Of a stretch of DNA of 64,000 bases, positions 28,013-37,220 are shown one piece after another (positions within the stretch are counted from its first letter, which is position 1; every line of letters starts with the position of its first letter). The stretch covers positions 1 to 64,000 of the forward strand of contig NZ_JACJRT010000014.1 in the NCBI RefSeq assembly GCF_014697415.1. Direction: 5' to 3'. The position numbers were made by a program, and so were the translations under genes. This DNA comes from Cyanobium sp. FACHB-13342 (GTDB lineage Bacteria > Cyanobacteriota > Cyanobacteriia > PCC-6307 > Cyanobiaceae). Below the pieces are notes generated by a model. That model made no database searches. It saw only the letters and a program-made list of their open reading frames with translations, and was not told the origin of the DNA.

Positions 28013-28903
28013 TTGGCTGAAGGGGGCGCCAGGCTGGCCATCCGCCTGCTGCAGGACGCAGCCGAGCGCGGTGATCTCGACCCGTGGGACGTGGACGTGA
28101 TCGCGGTGATCGATGGCTTCCTCGACCAGCTGCGCCAGCGGATTGAGGTGCCCCGCCTTGTGGCCGCCACGGGACCAGGCCGGGGCGGCAGCTACGAGCA
28201 GGACCTCGCCGAGACCAGTGAGGCCTTCCTGGCGGCCTCGGTGCTGGTCAGCCTCAAGGCTGAGGTGCTGGAGGCGGCCACCTTCCCGCCGGAACCCCTC
28301 GACGACCAGGATTTCGGCTTTGACTTCGACGCCGATGGGCAAGGCTGGCTGGTGAATCCGGCCTTGGAACTCCCCCAGCGCCCCGAGCGGCACCTCTGGC
28401 GCCGCCCCGTGGCTCCCCCGCCCCTACAGCGGCCCGTCACCCTGGGCGAGCTGATTCGCCAGCTGGAAGACATCGCCGAACGGCTGGAGGCGGACGAGGG
28501 CCGCACCCGGCCACGCCACCGCCCCAAGCGCTACAGCGAACGGGCCGCGATCGAACAGGTGGCCGCCCTGGCCCACCGCGAGAAACTGCCGGAAACCACC
28601 GCCGCCCTCAGCCAGTTCCTGCTCAGCTGGGATCCCGCCCATGACTGGGCGGGCTTCAACGAGCTGGTGCAGGCCTGGGCCACCGACGTGGAGGCCCGAG
28701 GCGCCGCCGCCGACCTGGACCGCGACCGGGTGGGGGTCTTCTGGGCGCTGCTGTTCCTCTGCCACCAGGGCAAGGTGGAACTCGACCAACAGGGGGGGCT
28801 GTTCGGGCCATTGCAGCTGCGGCGCCTGCTCCATGACGGTGAAACCCGCCAGCTGCCCCTCGTGCCAGCCCGCGGGGCGGCGCCCCAGCCGCTGGCCGCC
28901 TGA
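28013..28903 (+). CDS. scpA: segregation and condensation protein A
   Basis: A 296-residue kleisin bridging SMC heads for chromosome segregation. The N-terminal domain has RLAIRLLQDAAERGDLDPWD and DVIAVIDGFLDQLRQ, then EAFLAASVLVSLKAEVL. The C-terminal winged helix ends with VFWALLFLCHQGKVELDQQG. The start is a TTG at 28013. No scpB is adjacent. The gene is followed 46 bases later by the sugar-nucleotide gene. Confidence 0.88.
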   Translation: MAEGGARLAIRLLQDAAERGDLDPWDVDVIAVIDGFLDQLRQRIEVPRLVAATGPGRGGSYEQDLAETSEAFLAASVLVSLKAEVLEAATFPPEPLDDQDFGFDFDADGQGWLVNPALELPQRPERHLWRRPVAPPPLQRPVTLGELIRQLEDIAERLEADEGRTRPRHRPKRYSERAAIEQVAALAHREKLPETTAALSQFLLSWDPAHDWAGFNELVQAWATDVEARGAAADLDRDRVGVFWALLFLCHQGKVELDQQGGLFGPLQLRRLLHDGETRQLPLVPARGAAPQPLAA

Positions 28904-28949
28904 TCAGGGCGATTAGGCTGGCGGCTCCGACCGACGTGAGCAAACGCCG

Positions 28950-30131
28950 ATGAAGGCGATGATCCTGGCGGCCGGCAAAGGAACCCGGGTGCGGCCCATC
29001 ACGCACACGATTCCCAAGCCGATGATCCCCATCCTGCAGAAACCCGTGATGGAGTTTCTGCTGGAGCTGCTGCGGGAGCACGGCTTCACCGAAATCATGG
29101 TGAATGTCTCCCACCTAGCCGAGGAGATCGAGAACTACTTCCGCGACGGCCAGCGTTTCGGCGTGGAGATCGCTTACAGCTTCGAGGGCCGCATTGAGGA
29201 TGGCGAACTGATCGGGGACGCCCTGGGCTCGGCCGGCGGCCTCAAAAAAATCCAGAACTTCCAGCGCTTCTTCGACGACACCTTCGTGGTGCTGTGCGGC
29301 GATGCCCTGATCGACCTCGACCTGAGCGAGGCGGTACGCCGCCACAAGGCCAAGGGAGCCATGGCCAGCCTGATCACCAAACGGGTGCCCAAGGATCAGG
29401 TGAGCAGCTACGGGGTGGTGGTCACCGATGACGACGGCCGGGTGCGCTCCTTCCAGGAGAAGCCGGCGGTCGACGAGGCGGCCAGCGACATGATCAACAC
29501 CGGCATCTACATCTTCGAGCCGGAGGTGCTCGACTTCGTGCCGAGTGACCAGCCCTTCGATATCGGTTCCGACCTGTTCCCCAAGCTGGTGGAAGCCGGG
29601 GCCGCCTTCTACGCCCTGCCGATGGAATTCGAGTGGGTGGACATCGGCAAGGTGCCGGACTACTGGCAGGCCATTCGCAGCGTGCTGCAGGGTCAGGTGC
29701 GTCAGGTGCAGATCCCCGGCAAGGAGGTGCGTCCTGGGGTCTTCGCCGGCCTGAATGTGGCGGCCGACTGGGACCAGATCAAGGTGACCGGCCCGATTTA
29801 TGTGGGCGGCATGACCCGGATTGAGAACGGAGCCACGATCATCGGCCCAGCCATGATCGGACCCAACTGCCACATCTGCGAAGGCGCCACGATCGACAAC
29901 TCGATCATCTTTGACTACTCCCGCATCGGTGCCGGGGTCCGGCTGGTGGAAAAGCTGGTGTTCGGCCGCTATTGCGTCGACCGCAACGGCGACCACTTCG
30001 ACCTGCAGGAGGCAGCTCTCGACTGGCTGATCACCGATGTGCGCCGCCAGGACGTGGTCTCCCCGTCGCCGCAGCAGAAAGCGATGGCCGAACTGCTCGG
30101 CACCGACCTGGCCCTCAGCAACGCCAGCTAG
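28950..30131 (+). CDS. NDP-sugar (mannose-1-phosphate guanylyl-type) nucleotidyltransferase
   Basis: A 393-residue two-domain enzyme. The N-terminal Rossmann-like nucleotidyltransferase has AAGKGTRVRPITHTIPKPM at 7-25, LCGDALIDLDL (metal-binding Asp) and FQEKPA. The C-terminal left-handed beta-helix carries hexapeptide-like repeats (VTGPIYVGGMTRIENGATI, IGPAMIGPNC). It makes NDP-glucose or GDP-mannose for polysaccharides or glycans; which one cannot be read directly. The stop TAG shares CTAG with the convergent metF stop. Confidence 0.85.
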   Translation: MKAMILAAGKGTRVRPITHTIPKPMIPILQKPVMEFLLELLREHGFTEIMVNVSHLAEEIENYFRDGQRFGVEIAYSFEGRIEDGELIGDALGSAGGLKKIQNFQRFFDDTFVVLCGDALIDLDLSEAVRRHKAKGAMASLITKRVPKDQVSSYGVVVTDDDGRVRSFQEKPAVDEAASDMINTGIYIFEPEVLDFVPSDQPFDIGSDLFPKLVEAGAAFYALPMEFEWVDIGKVPDYWQAIRSVLQGQVRQVQIPGKEVRPGVFAGLNVAADWDQIKVTGPIYVGGMTRIENGATIIGPAMIGPNCHICEGATIDNSIIFDYSRIGAGVRLVEKLVFGRYCVDRNGDHFDLQEAALDWLITDVRRQDVVSPSPQQKAMAELLGTDLALSNAS

Positions 30132-31021
30132 GCCGCTGGCTTGAGGGGTGCCAGGCCTGCCCGCTGCAGGATGGCCGGAATCCGTTCCTCGGCCTTGATC
30201 GCCATCAGGTGCACCCCCTGGGCGATCTCCAGGTAGGAGGCCACCTGTTCGGCCGCAATCGCCTCCCCCTCCGCCGCCGGGTCGGCCGCCGCTGCCAAGC
30301 GGTCGATCACCGCCTGGGGAATGTTGGCTCCCGGCACCACCCGGTTGATGAAGGCCGCATTGCGGGCCGACTTGAGCAGAAACACCCCCGCCAGCACCGG
30401 CAGGTCGAGGGGGCCGGCCAGCTCGCCCACGAAGCGCTTCAAGGCCTCGGCATCACTGACCATCTGGGTCTGGACGAAACGGGCGCCTGCCTCCTTCTTG
30501 CGGGCCAGGCGACTCTTGAGGCCACTCCAGCTGGGCGACTGGGGATCGGCCGCCGCTCCGGCGAACAGGGCCGTCGGCCCATCGGGCAGGGAACCCTCCA
30601 CCGGATCCTGGCCCGCATTGAACTGCTGCACCAGCTGCAGCAGCCGCACGGCCTCCAGCTCATTCACCGGCCGGGCCCCGGGCTGGTCGCCGGCTCGCAC
30701 CGGATCGCCAGTCAGGCAGAGCAGGTTGCGCAGGCCCAGGGCATGGGCCCCTAGCACCTCAGCCTGCAGCGCAATGCGATTGCGATCCCGGCAGGCCAGC
30801 TGCAATACCGGCTCGATGCCCGCATCCAGGAGCAGCCGGCACAGGGCCAGGCTGCTCATCCGCATCACCGCCCGACTGCCGTCGGTGACATTCACCGCAT
30901 GGACCCAGCCCCGCAGGGCCCCGGCGGCTTCCAGGGCGCGGGATGGATCGCCCCCCCGGGGGGGCATCACCTCGGCGGTGAGGGCTGCTTCTCCATTGGC
31001 CAGAGCCCTTTGCAGCAGCAA
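30128..31021 (-). CDS. metF: methylenetetrahydrofolate reductase family protein
   Basis: A 297-residue TIM-barrel flavoprotein reducing 5,10-methylene-THF to 5-methyl-THF for methionine synthesis. Motifs: EVMPPRGGDPSRALE, NVTDGSRAVMRMSS, LTGDPVRAGD, and ARFVQTQMVSDAEALKRF. The start is a TTG at 31021; no ATG fits. The stop overlaps the sugar-nucleotide gene stop in CTAG. Divergent from the LuxR-type regulator. Confidence 0.88.
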   Translation of the reverse strand: MLLQRALANGEAALTAEVMPPRGGDPSRALEAAGALRGWVHAVNVTDGSRAVMRMSSLALCRLLLDAGIEPVLQLACRDRNRIALQAEVLGAHALGLRNLLCLTGDPVRAGDQPGARPVNELEAVRLLQLVQQFNAGQDPVEGSLPDGPTALFAGAAADPQSPSWSGLKSRLARKKEAGARFVQTQMVSDAEALKRFVGELAGPLDLPVLAGVFLLKSARNAAFINRVVPGANIPQAVIDRLAAAADPAAEGEAIAAEQVASYLEIAQGVHLMAIKAEERIPAILQRAGLAPLKPAA

Positions 31022-31096
31022 GCCAGTCCATTCCTCTGAAGGCCATCATGGGACAGCGCCCTGCCTACAGTGAGCGGACGCCTGGGGCCTGGGCCA

Positions 31097-31405
31097 ATGG
31101 ATTCCGATCGCTCCACGGGAGTTTCACAGGCAGGCTCCCTGGGTCAGGTGCGCCATGACCTCTCGGAACGGGAAATCGAGATCATTGAACTGGTGGCCCA
31201 GGGGCTCACCAACCAGGAGATCGCCGAAACGCTCACGATCAGCAAGCGAACCGTGGACAACCACGTGAGCAACATCTTCACCAAGACGGGCGCCAAAAAC
31301 CGGGTTGCCCTACTCAACTGGGCCATGGATCACGGCAAGATCTGCCGTGATGGCTTCAACTGCTGCTCCCTCGAAGCTACCGACGACAAACGGCCTGGCA
31401 GCTAG
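31097..31405 (+). CDS. small LuxR-type regulator, PedR-like
   Basis: A 102-residue single-domain regulator: short head, then a LuxR helix-turn-helix LSEREIEIIELVAQGLTNQE and TISKRTVDNHVSNIFTKTGA. The tail carries three Cys in CRDGFNCCSL. No receiver domain is present. This matches, from memory, PedR, a redox-sensed repressor/activator that responds to photosynthetic electron transport through thioredoxin and a cysteine; the orthology is inference. Start ATG 31097; an upstream start at 31070 would add nine unremarkable residues. The stop overlaps the small convergent ORF in CTAG. Confidence 0.75.
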   Translation: MDSDRSTGVSQAGSLGQVRHDLSEREIEIIELVAQGLTNQEIAETLTISKRTVDNHVSNIFTKTGAKNRVALLNWAMDHGKICRDGFNCCSLEATDDKRPGS

Positions 31406-31569
31406 CTGCCCAGCGGCTGGGTCTCCAAGGGGACGCTGGTGTCCTCGGCCAGGGAGGCGAGGCTGTAACCCTCGGCACCGAGACCGAACAGCTCGGCGTA
31501 GGCCAGGCAGTCGGCCAGATCCCTGCCAGCGAAGCGGAGCATGCCCTGGTTGTCGTAAAGACCGGTCAC
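31402..31569 (-). CDS. small conserved-looking hypothetical protein, non-ATG start
   Basis: A 55-codon frame read from GTG 31569; upstream in-frame codons to 31602 have only ATT, ATA and ACG. The translation VTGLYDNQGMLRFAGRDLAD then CLAYAELFGLGAEGYSLASL looks strongly protein-like (balanced composition, amphipathic). The coding may extend upstream as KEILKKLG. It follows the CYTH gene (stop 31599) by about 30 bases on the same strand and ends by sharing CTAG with the PedR-like gene. I do not recognise a named family. Confidence 0.5.
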   Translation of the reverse strand: MTGLYDNQGMLRFAGRDLADCLAYAELFGLGAEGYSLASLAEDTSVPLETQPLGS

Positions 31570-31598
31570 GCCAAGCTTCTTCAGAATTTCTTTCGTTT

Positions 31599-32168
31599 TT
31601 ATCCTAGGGCCTTGAGCAGGTCCTGGCGTTGGGCCTCCGGCCAGTGGGCCAGGGGGCAGCGGGCCAGGGCCGCATTGCTGAGCTCATGGCGCCCGGTGAG
31701 TTCCTGGACGCACCAGGGCGGCAGCTCCAGGGCCAGCCCCTCCCCAGGCACCCCCCCAGGCTGGAGCGAGGCCGGCTCAAACTCCACCTCCGCCACCACG
31801 AGCGGGGCATTCTCTGCTTCAAACACATCCAGCACCCAGTCACCCCCGGGCAGGTCGAGGCCGTAGCGCCACTTACGGAGCTGCTGGGGCGCCAGGGCCA
31901 GCAGGGCGCCCGCATCGTCCGGCGGAATCGGATATTCGAATTCCTGCCGCACCAGCCCTTCAGGCCCAGCACCTCCTGCTGCCTGGGGGGCGCGCGCCTT
32001 GAGGGTGAGCCAGGCCCCAGGCGCAGCGCCGCTGGCGCGGCGCACCCGCACCGTGAGCCCATCGGCGGCGGCCACGAGGTAGCCCTGCTCCAGCCAGGCC
32101 TCCCACAGGATGTGGCGACGCCAGTCGTTGCCTCGCACCAGAAAACGCCGTTCGATTTCCAGGGCCAT
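31599..32168 (-). CDS. CYTH-domain triphosphate tunnel metalloenzyme
   Basis: A 189-residue protein with the opening ALEIERRFLV, the ExExK-like metal-binding start of the CYTH fold (here EIERR). Further charged strands follow: LTVRVRR, WLTLKAR, RQEFEYPI and VVAEVEFE. Members hydrolyse tripolyphosphate, thiamine triphosphate or other triphosphates, or make cAMP (class IV cyclases); small bacterial ones are usually phosphatases. Start ATG 32168, chosen because the motif begins right after it. Follows nadK on the same strand, with the start within 45 bases of the nadK stop. Confidence 0.85.
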   Translation of the reverse strand: MALEIERRFLVRGNDWRRHILWEAWLEQGYLVAAADGLTVRVRRASGAAPGAWLTLKARAPQAAGGAGPEGLVRQEFEYPIPPDDAGALLALAPQQLRKWRYGLDLPGGDWVLDVFEAENAPLVVAEVEFEPASLQPGGVPGEGLALELPPWCVQELTGRHELSNAALARCPLAHWPEAQRQDLLKALG

Positions 32169-32209
32169 GGGGGGCGGGTCAGTTGGGAGCGGGATCAGTT
32201 GTGAGAGGG

Positions 32210-33145
32210 TCAGTTGTGGGAGGGCTCGGTGGCCGTGAGGCTGCCCGCCCAATGAAGCTTGTGGGTGAGAGTGCGGTAGTACGACGGACTCTGCTCCAGC
32301 AGCACCTGCAGGGCGGGGTGGGGGCTGCGCTGCACCACCGCCCGATCGCCGGGCTCCAGCACCGTGGCGTGGGCACCGTCCTTCCAGAGCTTCACCCGGC
32401 GGCTGGTTTCACCCAGGGGCCACACCGAGAGCTGGGCCCGCGGGGGCACCACCACCGCCCGACTGGAGAGGCTCATCGGACAGATCGGGTTGACCACGAT
32501 CGCCTCGATCCCGGGGTGAAGGATCGGACCGCCGGCCGCCATCGCATAGCCCGTGGAGCCGGTGGGGGTGGCAATGATCAGGCCATCGCCGCGGTATTGA
32601 TCCACCACTTCACCATCAATCTCCAGCTCGAGCACGCAGGTCGGGGACACCTCGTCGAGGCAAGGACGGAAATAGAAATCATTCAGGGCCAGGTGGGGAC
32701 CATCGGCCTGGTCCACCCCATCGCCGCGGTCGATGTGGGCCTGGAGCATCATGCGGCGCTCCAGGGCAAAGCGATCCTGCCGCAGGCGATCCCAGAGGCT
32801 CTCCTCCTCCACCTTGTCGGCCTCGGCGCTGAGGCGGAGCAGCCGGCGGTCGTGGGTGAGAAAGCCAAGATGCCCCCCCACGTTGAAGCTGAGGATCGGC
32901 ACATCCAACGGGGCCAGGTGGCGGGCAGCACCGAGCACGGTGCCATCCCCACCAAGCACCAAGGCCAGATCCGGCAACTGGGGCTCGGTGGCCAACAGGC
33001 CAGGAAAGGGGTTGCGGGCCAAGCCACTGGAGGCCACCACCACATGCACCCCCTGGGCCGCCAGGTCTTCGGCACAGCGCTTGGCCTGGCGATGGGCAGC
33101 CTGGCTGCCCGACCTGGAAATCAGCCAGACCCTCTCAAGCCGCAT
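32210..33145 (-). CDS. nadK: NAD kinase
   Basis: A 311-residue NAD+ kinase making NADP+, essential for photosynthetic reductant. Motifs: [16 protein letters not shown], then [23 protein letters not shown], and the ATP/NAD site [17 protein letters not shown] followed by [11 protein letters not shown]. Picocyanobacteria commonly carry two NAD kinases; this looks like a normal full-length copy. It follows ndhE by 15 bases on the same strand, so it is probably co-transcribed with the ndhAIGE genes. Confidence 0.95.
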   Translation of the reverse strand: MRLERVWLISRSGSQAAHRQAKRCAEDLAAQGVHVVVASSGLARNPFPGLLATEPQLPDLALVLGGDGTVLGAARHLAPLDVPILSFNVGGHLGFLTHDRRLLRLSAEADKVEEESLWDRLRQDRFALERRMMLQAHIDRGDGVDQADGPHLALNDFYFRPCLDEVSPTCVLELEIDGEVVDQYRGDGLIIATPTGSTGYAMAAGGPILHPGIEAIVVNPICPMSLSSRAVVVPPRAQLSVWPLGETSRRVKLWKDGAHATVLEPGDRAVVQRSPHPALQVLLEQSPSYYRTLTHKLHWAGSLTATEPSHN

Positions 33146-33160
33146 CGCAGAACAGCCGGG

Positions 33161-33490
33161 CTACCAGCGCAGCAGGTTGAAGCGCTCCATATCGACCGTT
33201 TCCCGGTTGCGGTAGAGGGACAAGAGGATGGCGAGGCCCACCGCCGCCTCCGCAGCAGCCACGGTGATCACAAAGATGGCGAACACCTGGCCGCGAATCA
33301 GCTGGCCATCGAGGTAGTCAGAGAAGGCCATCAGGTTGATGTTCACCGCATTCAGCATCAGCTCAATGCTCATCAGCACCCGCACCGCATTGCGGCTGTT
33401 GATCAACCCCCACACCCCGGTGCAGAACAACACGGCCGCCAGCACCAGATAGGCCTGAAGGGGGATGGTGGTGGGGAGGGTGATGTCCAT
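33161..33490 (-). CDS. ndhE: NAD(P)H-quinone oxidoreductase subunit 4L
   Basis: A 109-residue NuoK-type subunit of NDH-1 with three membrane helices. It has the conserved acidic segment [17 protein letters not shown] and [20 protein letters not shown], both containing the buried Glu needed for proton transfer. Last ndh gene of the local ndhA-I-G-E operon. Confidence 0.95.
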   Translation of the reverse strand: MDITLPTTIPLQAYLVLAAVLFCTGVWGLINSRNAVRVLMSIELMLNAVNINLMAFSDYLDGQLIRGQVFAIFVITVAAAEAAVGLAILLSLYRNRETVDMERFNLLRW

Positions 33491-33562
33491 GGGCCGGGGG
33501 GTTGGAGCGGGGAAAAACTGTGACGTGGGAAAAACCTGAGGCGTTCCGAAGCGAGCAGGGCC

Positions 33563-34165
33563 CTAACGGGGTGCCTTGTCGAGCAGCAACGGGGATCGGG
33601 ATTTCTCGATCAGCCCCTGATCAACCGACTCTCCGGTGATCACATCGCTGCTGAGCACATCCCTGCGAGCCAGCACGATGGCGCCGATCATCGACATCAG
33701 CAACAGCACCGAGGCCAGCTCGAAGGGGAGCAGGTAGTCGCTGAAGAGGTGTTCACCGATCCGAATCGTGGCCTCCTCGCCCACCGGCAAGGGACCAGGC
33801 AGGGCCCAGTCGGTGGTGAAGGCCACCCGGATCAGCAGCACGAACAGCCCGCCGCAGACGGCCCCGGACAACAGACGCCGCAGGGGCAGCCCCGGGATTG
33901 CGGCAAGCGTTTCCTTCTTGTTGACCAACATGATCGCGAAGAGGATCAGCACGTTCACGGCGCCCACGTAGACGAGCACCTGGGCGGCCGCCACAAAACT
34001 GGCATTGAGCAGCAGGTAGAGGCCGGCTACGGAGAGAAAAACCCCACCCAACAGGAAGGCGGAGTAGACGATGTTGGGCAGCAGGACCACCCCAAGTGCA
34101 CCCAACACGAGGGTGGCGGAGAGGGCCGCGAAACAGATCAGCTGGGCGGTGGAGGCGATGGTCAT
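33563..34165 (-). CDS. ndhG: NAD(P)H-quinone oxidoreductase subunit 6
   Basis: A 200-residue NuoJ-type membrane subunit of NDH-1 with five helices. It carries YVGAVNVLILFAIMLVNKKE, the family hallmark. The ATG at 34165 overlaps the ndhI stop, so translation is coupled. After its stop, 72 bases of GC-rich spacer precede ndhE. The C-terminal tail is hydrophilic. Confidence 0.95.
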   Translation of the reverse strand: MTIASTAQLICFAALSATLVLGALGVVLLPNIVYSAFLLGGVFLSVAGLYLLLNASFVAAAQVLVYVGAVNVLILFAIMLVNKKETLAAIPGLPLRRLLSGAVCGGLFVLLIRVAFTTDWALPGPLPVGEEATIRIGEHLFSDYLLPFELASVLLLMSMIGAIVLARRDVLSSDVITGESVDQGLIEKSRSPLLLDKAPR

Positions 34166-34785
34166 CAGGCCTTCTCCTGGGGTTGGGCCGAAGCGGGCTC
34201 GCTTTTGGGCAGGGTGGCCAGCACCTGCTCAGGCAGTTTGCCGGCCCGGGGGGCGGTGTCGGGCACGCCGTGGGGGTCCATTTCACCTTTGGGCAGGTAG
34301 GCCAGCTCCCGCAGGGGCACCACCGCAGGATCGCTGGTGACGCTGGTGGGCAGGCGACCCAGGGCGATGTTGTCGTAGTTGAGGCTGTGGCGATCGAAGG
34401 CCGCCAGCTCGTATTCCTCGGTCATCGAGAGGCAGTTGGTGGGGCAGTACTCCACGCAGTTGCCGCAGAAGATGCACACCCCGAAATCGATCGAGTAGTT
34501 GCGCAGCTCCTTCTTCTTGGTGGCCTTGTTCATCACCCAATCCACCACCGGCAGGTTGATGGGGCACACCCGCACGCACACCTCGCAGGCGATGCACTTG
34601 TCAAACTCGTAGTGGATGCGGCCGCGGTAGCGCTCCGAGGGGATCAGCTTCTCGTAGGGGTACTGAACCGTGATCGGCCGACGGCGCAGGTGGTCAAAGG
34701 TGACCGCCAGGCCCTGGGTCAGGTAATTGGCCGCACCCACCGCATCACGGGTGTAGTCGCCGACTTTTTTGAGGAACCCGAACAT
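34165..34785 (-). CDS. ndhI: NAD(P)H-quinone oxidoreductase subunit I (ferredoxin-like)
   Basis: A 206-residue peripheral-arm subunit carrying two 4Fe-4S clusters: [12 protein letters not shown] and [12 protein letters not shown], each with the CxxCxxCxxxCP spacing. Electrons from ferredoxin pass through these to plastoquinone. The N-terminal segment [20 protein letters not shown] is the typical membrane-contact helix. Coupled to ndhG by an overlapping stop/start. Confidence 0.97.
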   Translation of the reverse strand: MFGFLKKVGDYTRDAVGAANYLTQGLAVTFDHLRRRPITVQYPYEKLIPSERYRGRIHYEFDKCIACEVCVRVCPINLPVVDWVMNKATKKKELRNYSIDFGVCIFCGNCVEYCPTNCLSMTEEYELAAFDRHSLNYDNIALGRLPTSVTSDPAVVPLRELAYLPKGEMDPHGVPDTAPRAGKLPEQVLATLPKSEPASAQPQEKA

Positions 34786-34865
34786 GGAGCTGGCTCTGGG
34801 GGGAGGCGGGCTGGACAGGTCAGACCATGATGGCTGGTCTGGAGGGGGCCTGGGTCAAGGCGGGG

Positions 34866-35996
34866 TCAACCGCCGAAGGCGACCGGGAAGGCGAGCTTCA
34901 GGGCCGCCGTGATCAGCAGGTTGACCAGGGCGATGGGAAGCAGGAATTTCCAACCCAGATCCAGCAGCTGGTCGATGCGCACCCGGGGGGTGGTCCAACG
35001 CAGCAGGATCGCCAGGAAGACCAGGAGATAGGCCTTCAGCACGGTCATGACGATGCCCACCGATCCGGTGATCAGCTGCACGAGCGGGGCGTCAATGGGC
35101 TGGCCCAACCAGCCAGCCAGCCACTCCACCGGGATCGGGAAGCCCCAACCGCCGAGGTAGAGCACCGACACCAACAGGGCCGAGAGCACCAGGTTGATGT
35201 AGCTACCCAGATAGAAGAGGGCAAACTTCATGCCGGAGTATTCGGTCTGGTAGCCCGCCACCAGCTCCTCCTCGGCCTCCGGCAGGTCGAAGGGCAGGCG
35301 CTCGCACTCAGCCAGGGCGCAGATCCAGAAGATCACGAAGCCCACCGGCTGGCGCCAGATGTTCCAGCTGAGGATGCCGGCGCCGGTCTGCTGGTCGACG
35401 ATGTCGACCGTGCTGAGCGAATTGCTCATCATCACGACCGCCAGCACCGCCAGGGCCAGGGGAATCTCGTAGCTGATCGACTGGGCCGCCGCCCGCAGAC
35501 CACCCAGCAGGGAGTACTTGTTGTTGGAGGCGTAGCCGCTCATCAGCAGGCCGATCGGCTGGATGCTGCTGAGGGAGATCCACAGAAAAATGCCGATCCC
35601 CACGTTGCTGATCAGCAGGTGCTGGCCAAAGGGCACCACCAACCAGCTGAGGATCACCGGGATCAGCACCAGCACCGGGCCGAGGGTGAACAGCAGGCCA
35701 TCGGCCTTGGCCGGAATGATGTCCTCCTTGAAGACCAGCTTCATGCCGTCAGCTATGGGCTGGAGCACTCCGAGGGCGCCGGCATATTCCGGACCGATCC
35801 GCTGCTGCACGGCGGCGGAGATCTTGCGCTCCAGCCACACGTTCACCAGCACACCCACCACCGCCGCCACCAGCACCAGCACCATCGGCAGGGGCAGCCA
35901 GAGCAGGTGGGCCGCCCCCGGACTCAGGCCGAGGCCTTCGAGGGCCTGCTCAAAGCTGGCCTCTAGATCCAAACCGGGAGCTGTGTTGGTCACCAT
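34866..35996 (-). CDS. ndhA: NAD(P)H-quinone oxidoreductase subunit 1
   Basis: A 376-residue NuoH-type membrane subunit lining the quinone chamber of NDH-1. Hallmarks: [58 protein letters not shown] and [14 protein letters not shown]. First gene of ndhA-I-G-E, 80 bases before ndhI. Start ATG 35996. It follows gltA closely, 24 bases after the gltA stop, and may share its transcript. Confidence 0.96.
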   Translation of the reverse strand: MVTNTAPGLDLEASFEQALEGLGLSPGAAHLLWLPLPMVLVLVAAVVGVLVNVWLERKISAAVQQRIGPEYAGALGVLQPIADGMKLVFKEDIIPAKADGLLFTLGPVLVLIPVILSWLVVPFGQHLLISNVGIGIFLWISLSSIQPIGLLMSGYASNNKYSLLGGLRAAAQSISYEIPLALAVLAVVMMSNSLSTVDIVDQQTGAGILSWNIWRQPVGFVIFWICALAECERLPFDLPEAEEELVAGYQTEYSGMKFALFYLGSYINLVLSALLVSVLYLGGWGFPIPVEWLAGWLGQPIDAPLVQLITGSVGIVMTVLKAYLLVFLAILLRWTTPRVRIDQLLDLGWKFLLPIALVNLLITAALKLAFPVAFGG

Positions 35997-36020
35997 GGCG
36001 GCAGCTCAGATGGGGGCAAC

Positions 36021-37175
36021 TTAGCGGGCCCCAATGGGCTGCCAGTCGCGGCCTGCCGGACCGGTATAGATCTGGGAGGGTCTGTAGATGCGGTTGGCAC
36101 CCAGCTGTTCCTTCCAATGGGCCAGCCAGCCGGCGGTACGGGCGATGGCAAAGATCGGCGTGAACAGGTCTTCCGGGATGCCGAGCTTGCGGTACACCAA
36201 GCCGGAATAGAAGTCGACATTGGGGTAGATCCCCTTGGGTCCGAGCCGCTCGGCCGCCACCGCCTCGAGCTTGCGGGCCAGGTCGTACATGGGGTCGTGA
36301 CCGAAGGCATCGAACAGCTGCTCGGCCAATTTCTGCAGAATTACGGCCCGGGGGTCCTTCACCTTGTACTCCCGGTGGCCGAAGCCCATGATCTTGCGCT
36401 TCTCGGCAATGGCCCGGTCCAGCCAGGGCTCCACCTGGTCTTCGCTGCCGATGCTCTCCAGCATCTCCAGCACGTCTTCGTTAGCGCCACCGTGCAAGGG
36501 GCCGGCCAGGGTGCCCACCGCCGAGGCCACCACGGCATAGGGGTCCGTGAGGGTGCTGGCGGTGACCCGGGCGCTGAAGGTGCTGGCGTTGAGGCTGTGC
36601 TCCGCGTGCAGGATCAAACAGGCGTCAAAGATCCGGGCCGCCAAAGGATCCGGCTCCCGCTCCGTCAGCATGTAGAGAAAGTTGGAGGCGTAGGCCAGGT
36701 CATCGCGGGGCTGGATCGGGTCCTGGCCTTTGCGGATCAGCTGGAACGCCGCCACCATCGTGGGGATCTTGGCGATCAGCCGCACCACTGCCGACACGAT
36801 GTATTCGGGGTTGTCCAGGGCGCGCCTGGAATAAAAGAGCCCCAAGGACGCCGCACTGCTCTGGAGGGCATCCATGGGATGACCACCGGAGGGAAAGCAT
36901 TTCATCATGTCGCGGATGCGGAAGCTCACCCGCCGGTGCATCTGCACCTCCTGCTCAAACTCCCGCAGCTCCTCAGCGGTGGGCAGCTCGCCCCAGATCA
37001 GCAGGTAGGCGGTTTCCAGAAAGGTGCTCTGGGCCGCCAGCTCATCCACGCGGAAGCCGCGGTAGGTCAGCACCCCCCGCTGGCCGTCGATGTCGCAGAT
37101 CGACGACTGGGTCGCCGGCACGCCCTCCAGGCCCGGGCGAAAGGGGCTCGGAGCCTGGGCTCCACTCGCTGTCAT
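36021..37175 (-). CDS. gltA: citrate synthase
   Basis: About 384 residues. Condenses oxaloacetate and acetyl-CoA into citrate for 2-oxoglutarate and nitrogen assimilation. Catalytic His residues lie in HAEHSLNAST and GPLHGGANE, the catalytic Asp in PNVDFYSGLVY, and GFGHREYKVKDPRA is conserved. I take ATG 37175 as start; a GTG at 37190 would add five residues. It lies between sixA and ndhA on the minus strand. Confidence 0.95.
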   Translation of the reverse strand: MTASGAQAPSPFRPGLEGVPATQSSICDIDGQRGVLTYRGFRVDELAAQSTFLETAYLLIWGELPTAEELREFEQEVQMHRRVSFRIRDMMKCFPSGGHPMDALQSSAASLGLFYSRRALDNPEYIVSAVVRLIAKIPTMVAAFQLIRKGQDPIQPRDDLAYASNFLYMLTEREPDPLAARIFDACLILHAEHSLNASTFSARVTASTLTDPYAVVASAVGTLAGPLHGGANEDVLEMLESIGSEDQVEPWLDRAIAEKRKIMGFGHREYKVKDPRAVILQKLAEQLFDAFGHDPMYDLARKLEAVAAERLGPKGIYPNVDFYSGLVYRKLGIPEDLFTPIFAIARTAGWLAHWKEQLGANRIYRPSQIYTGPAGRDWQPIGAR

Positions 37176-37220
37176 GCCCGCCGCTGTCACGTTGAAGCCG
37201 CCGCTGTCATCTTGGCGAAC

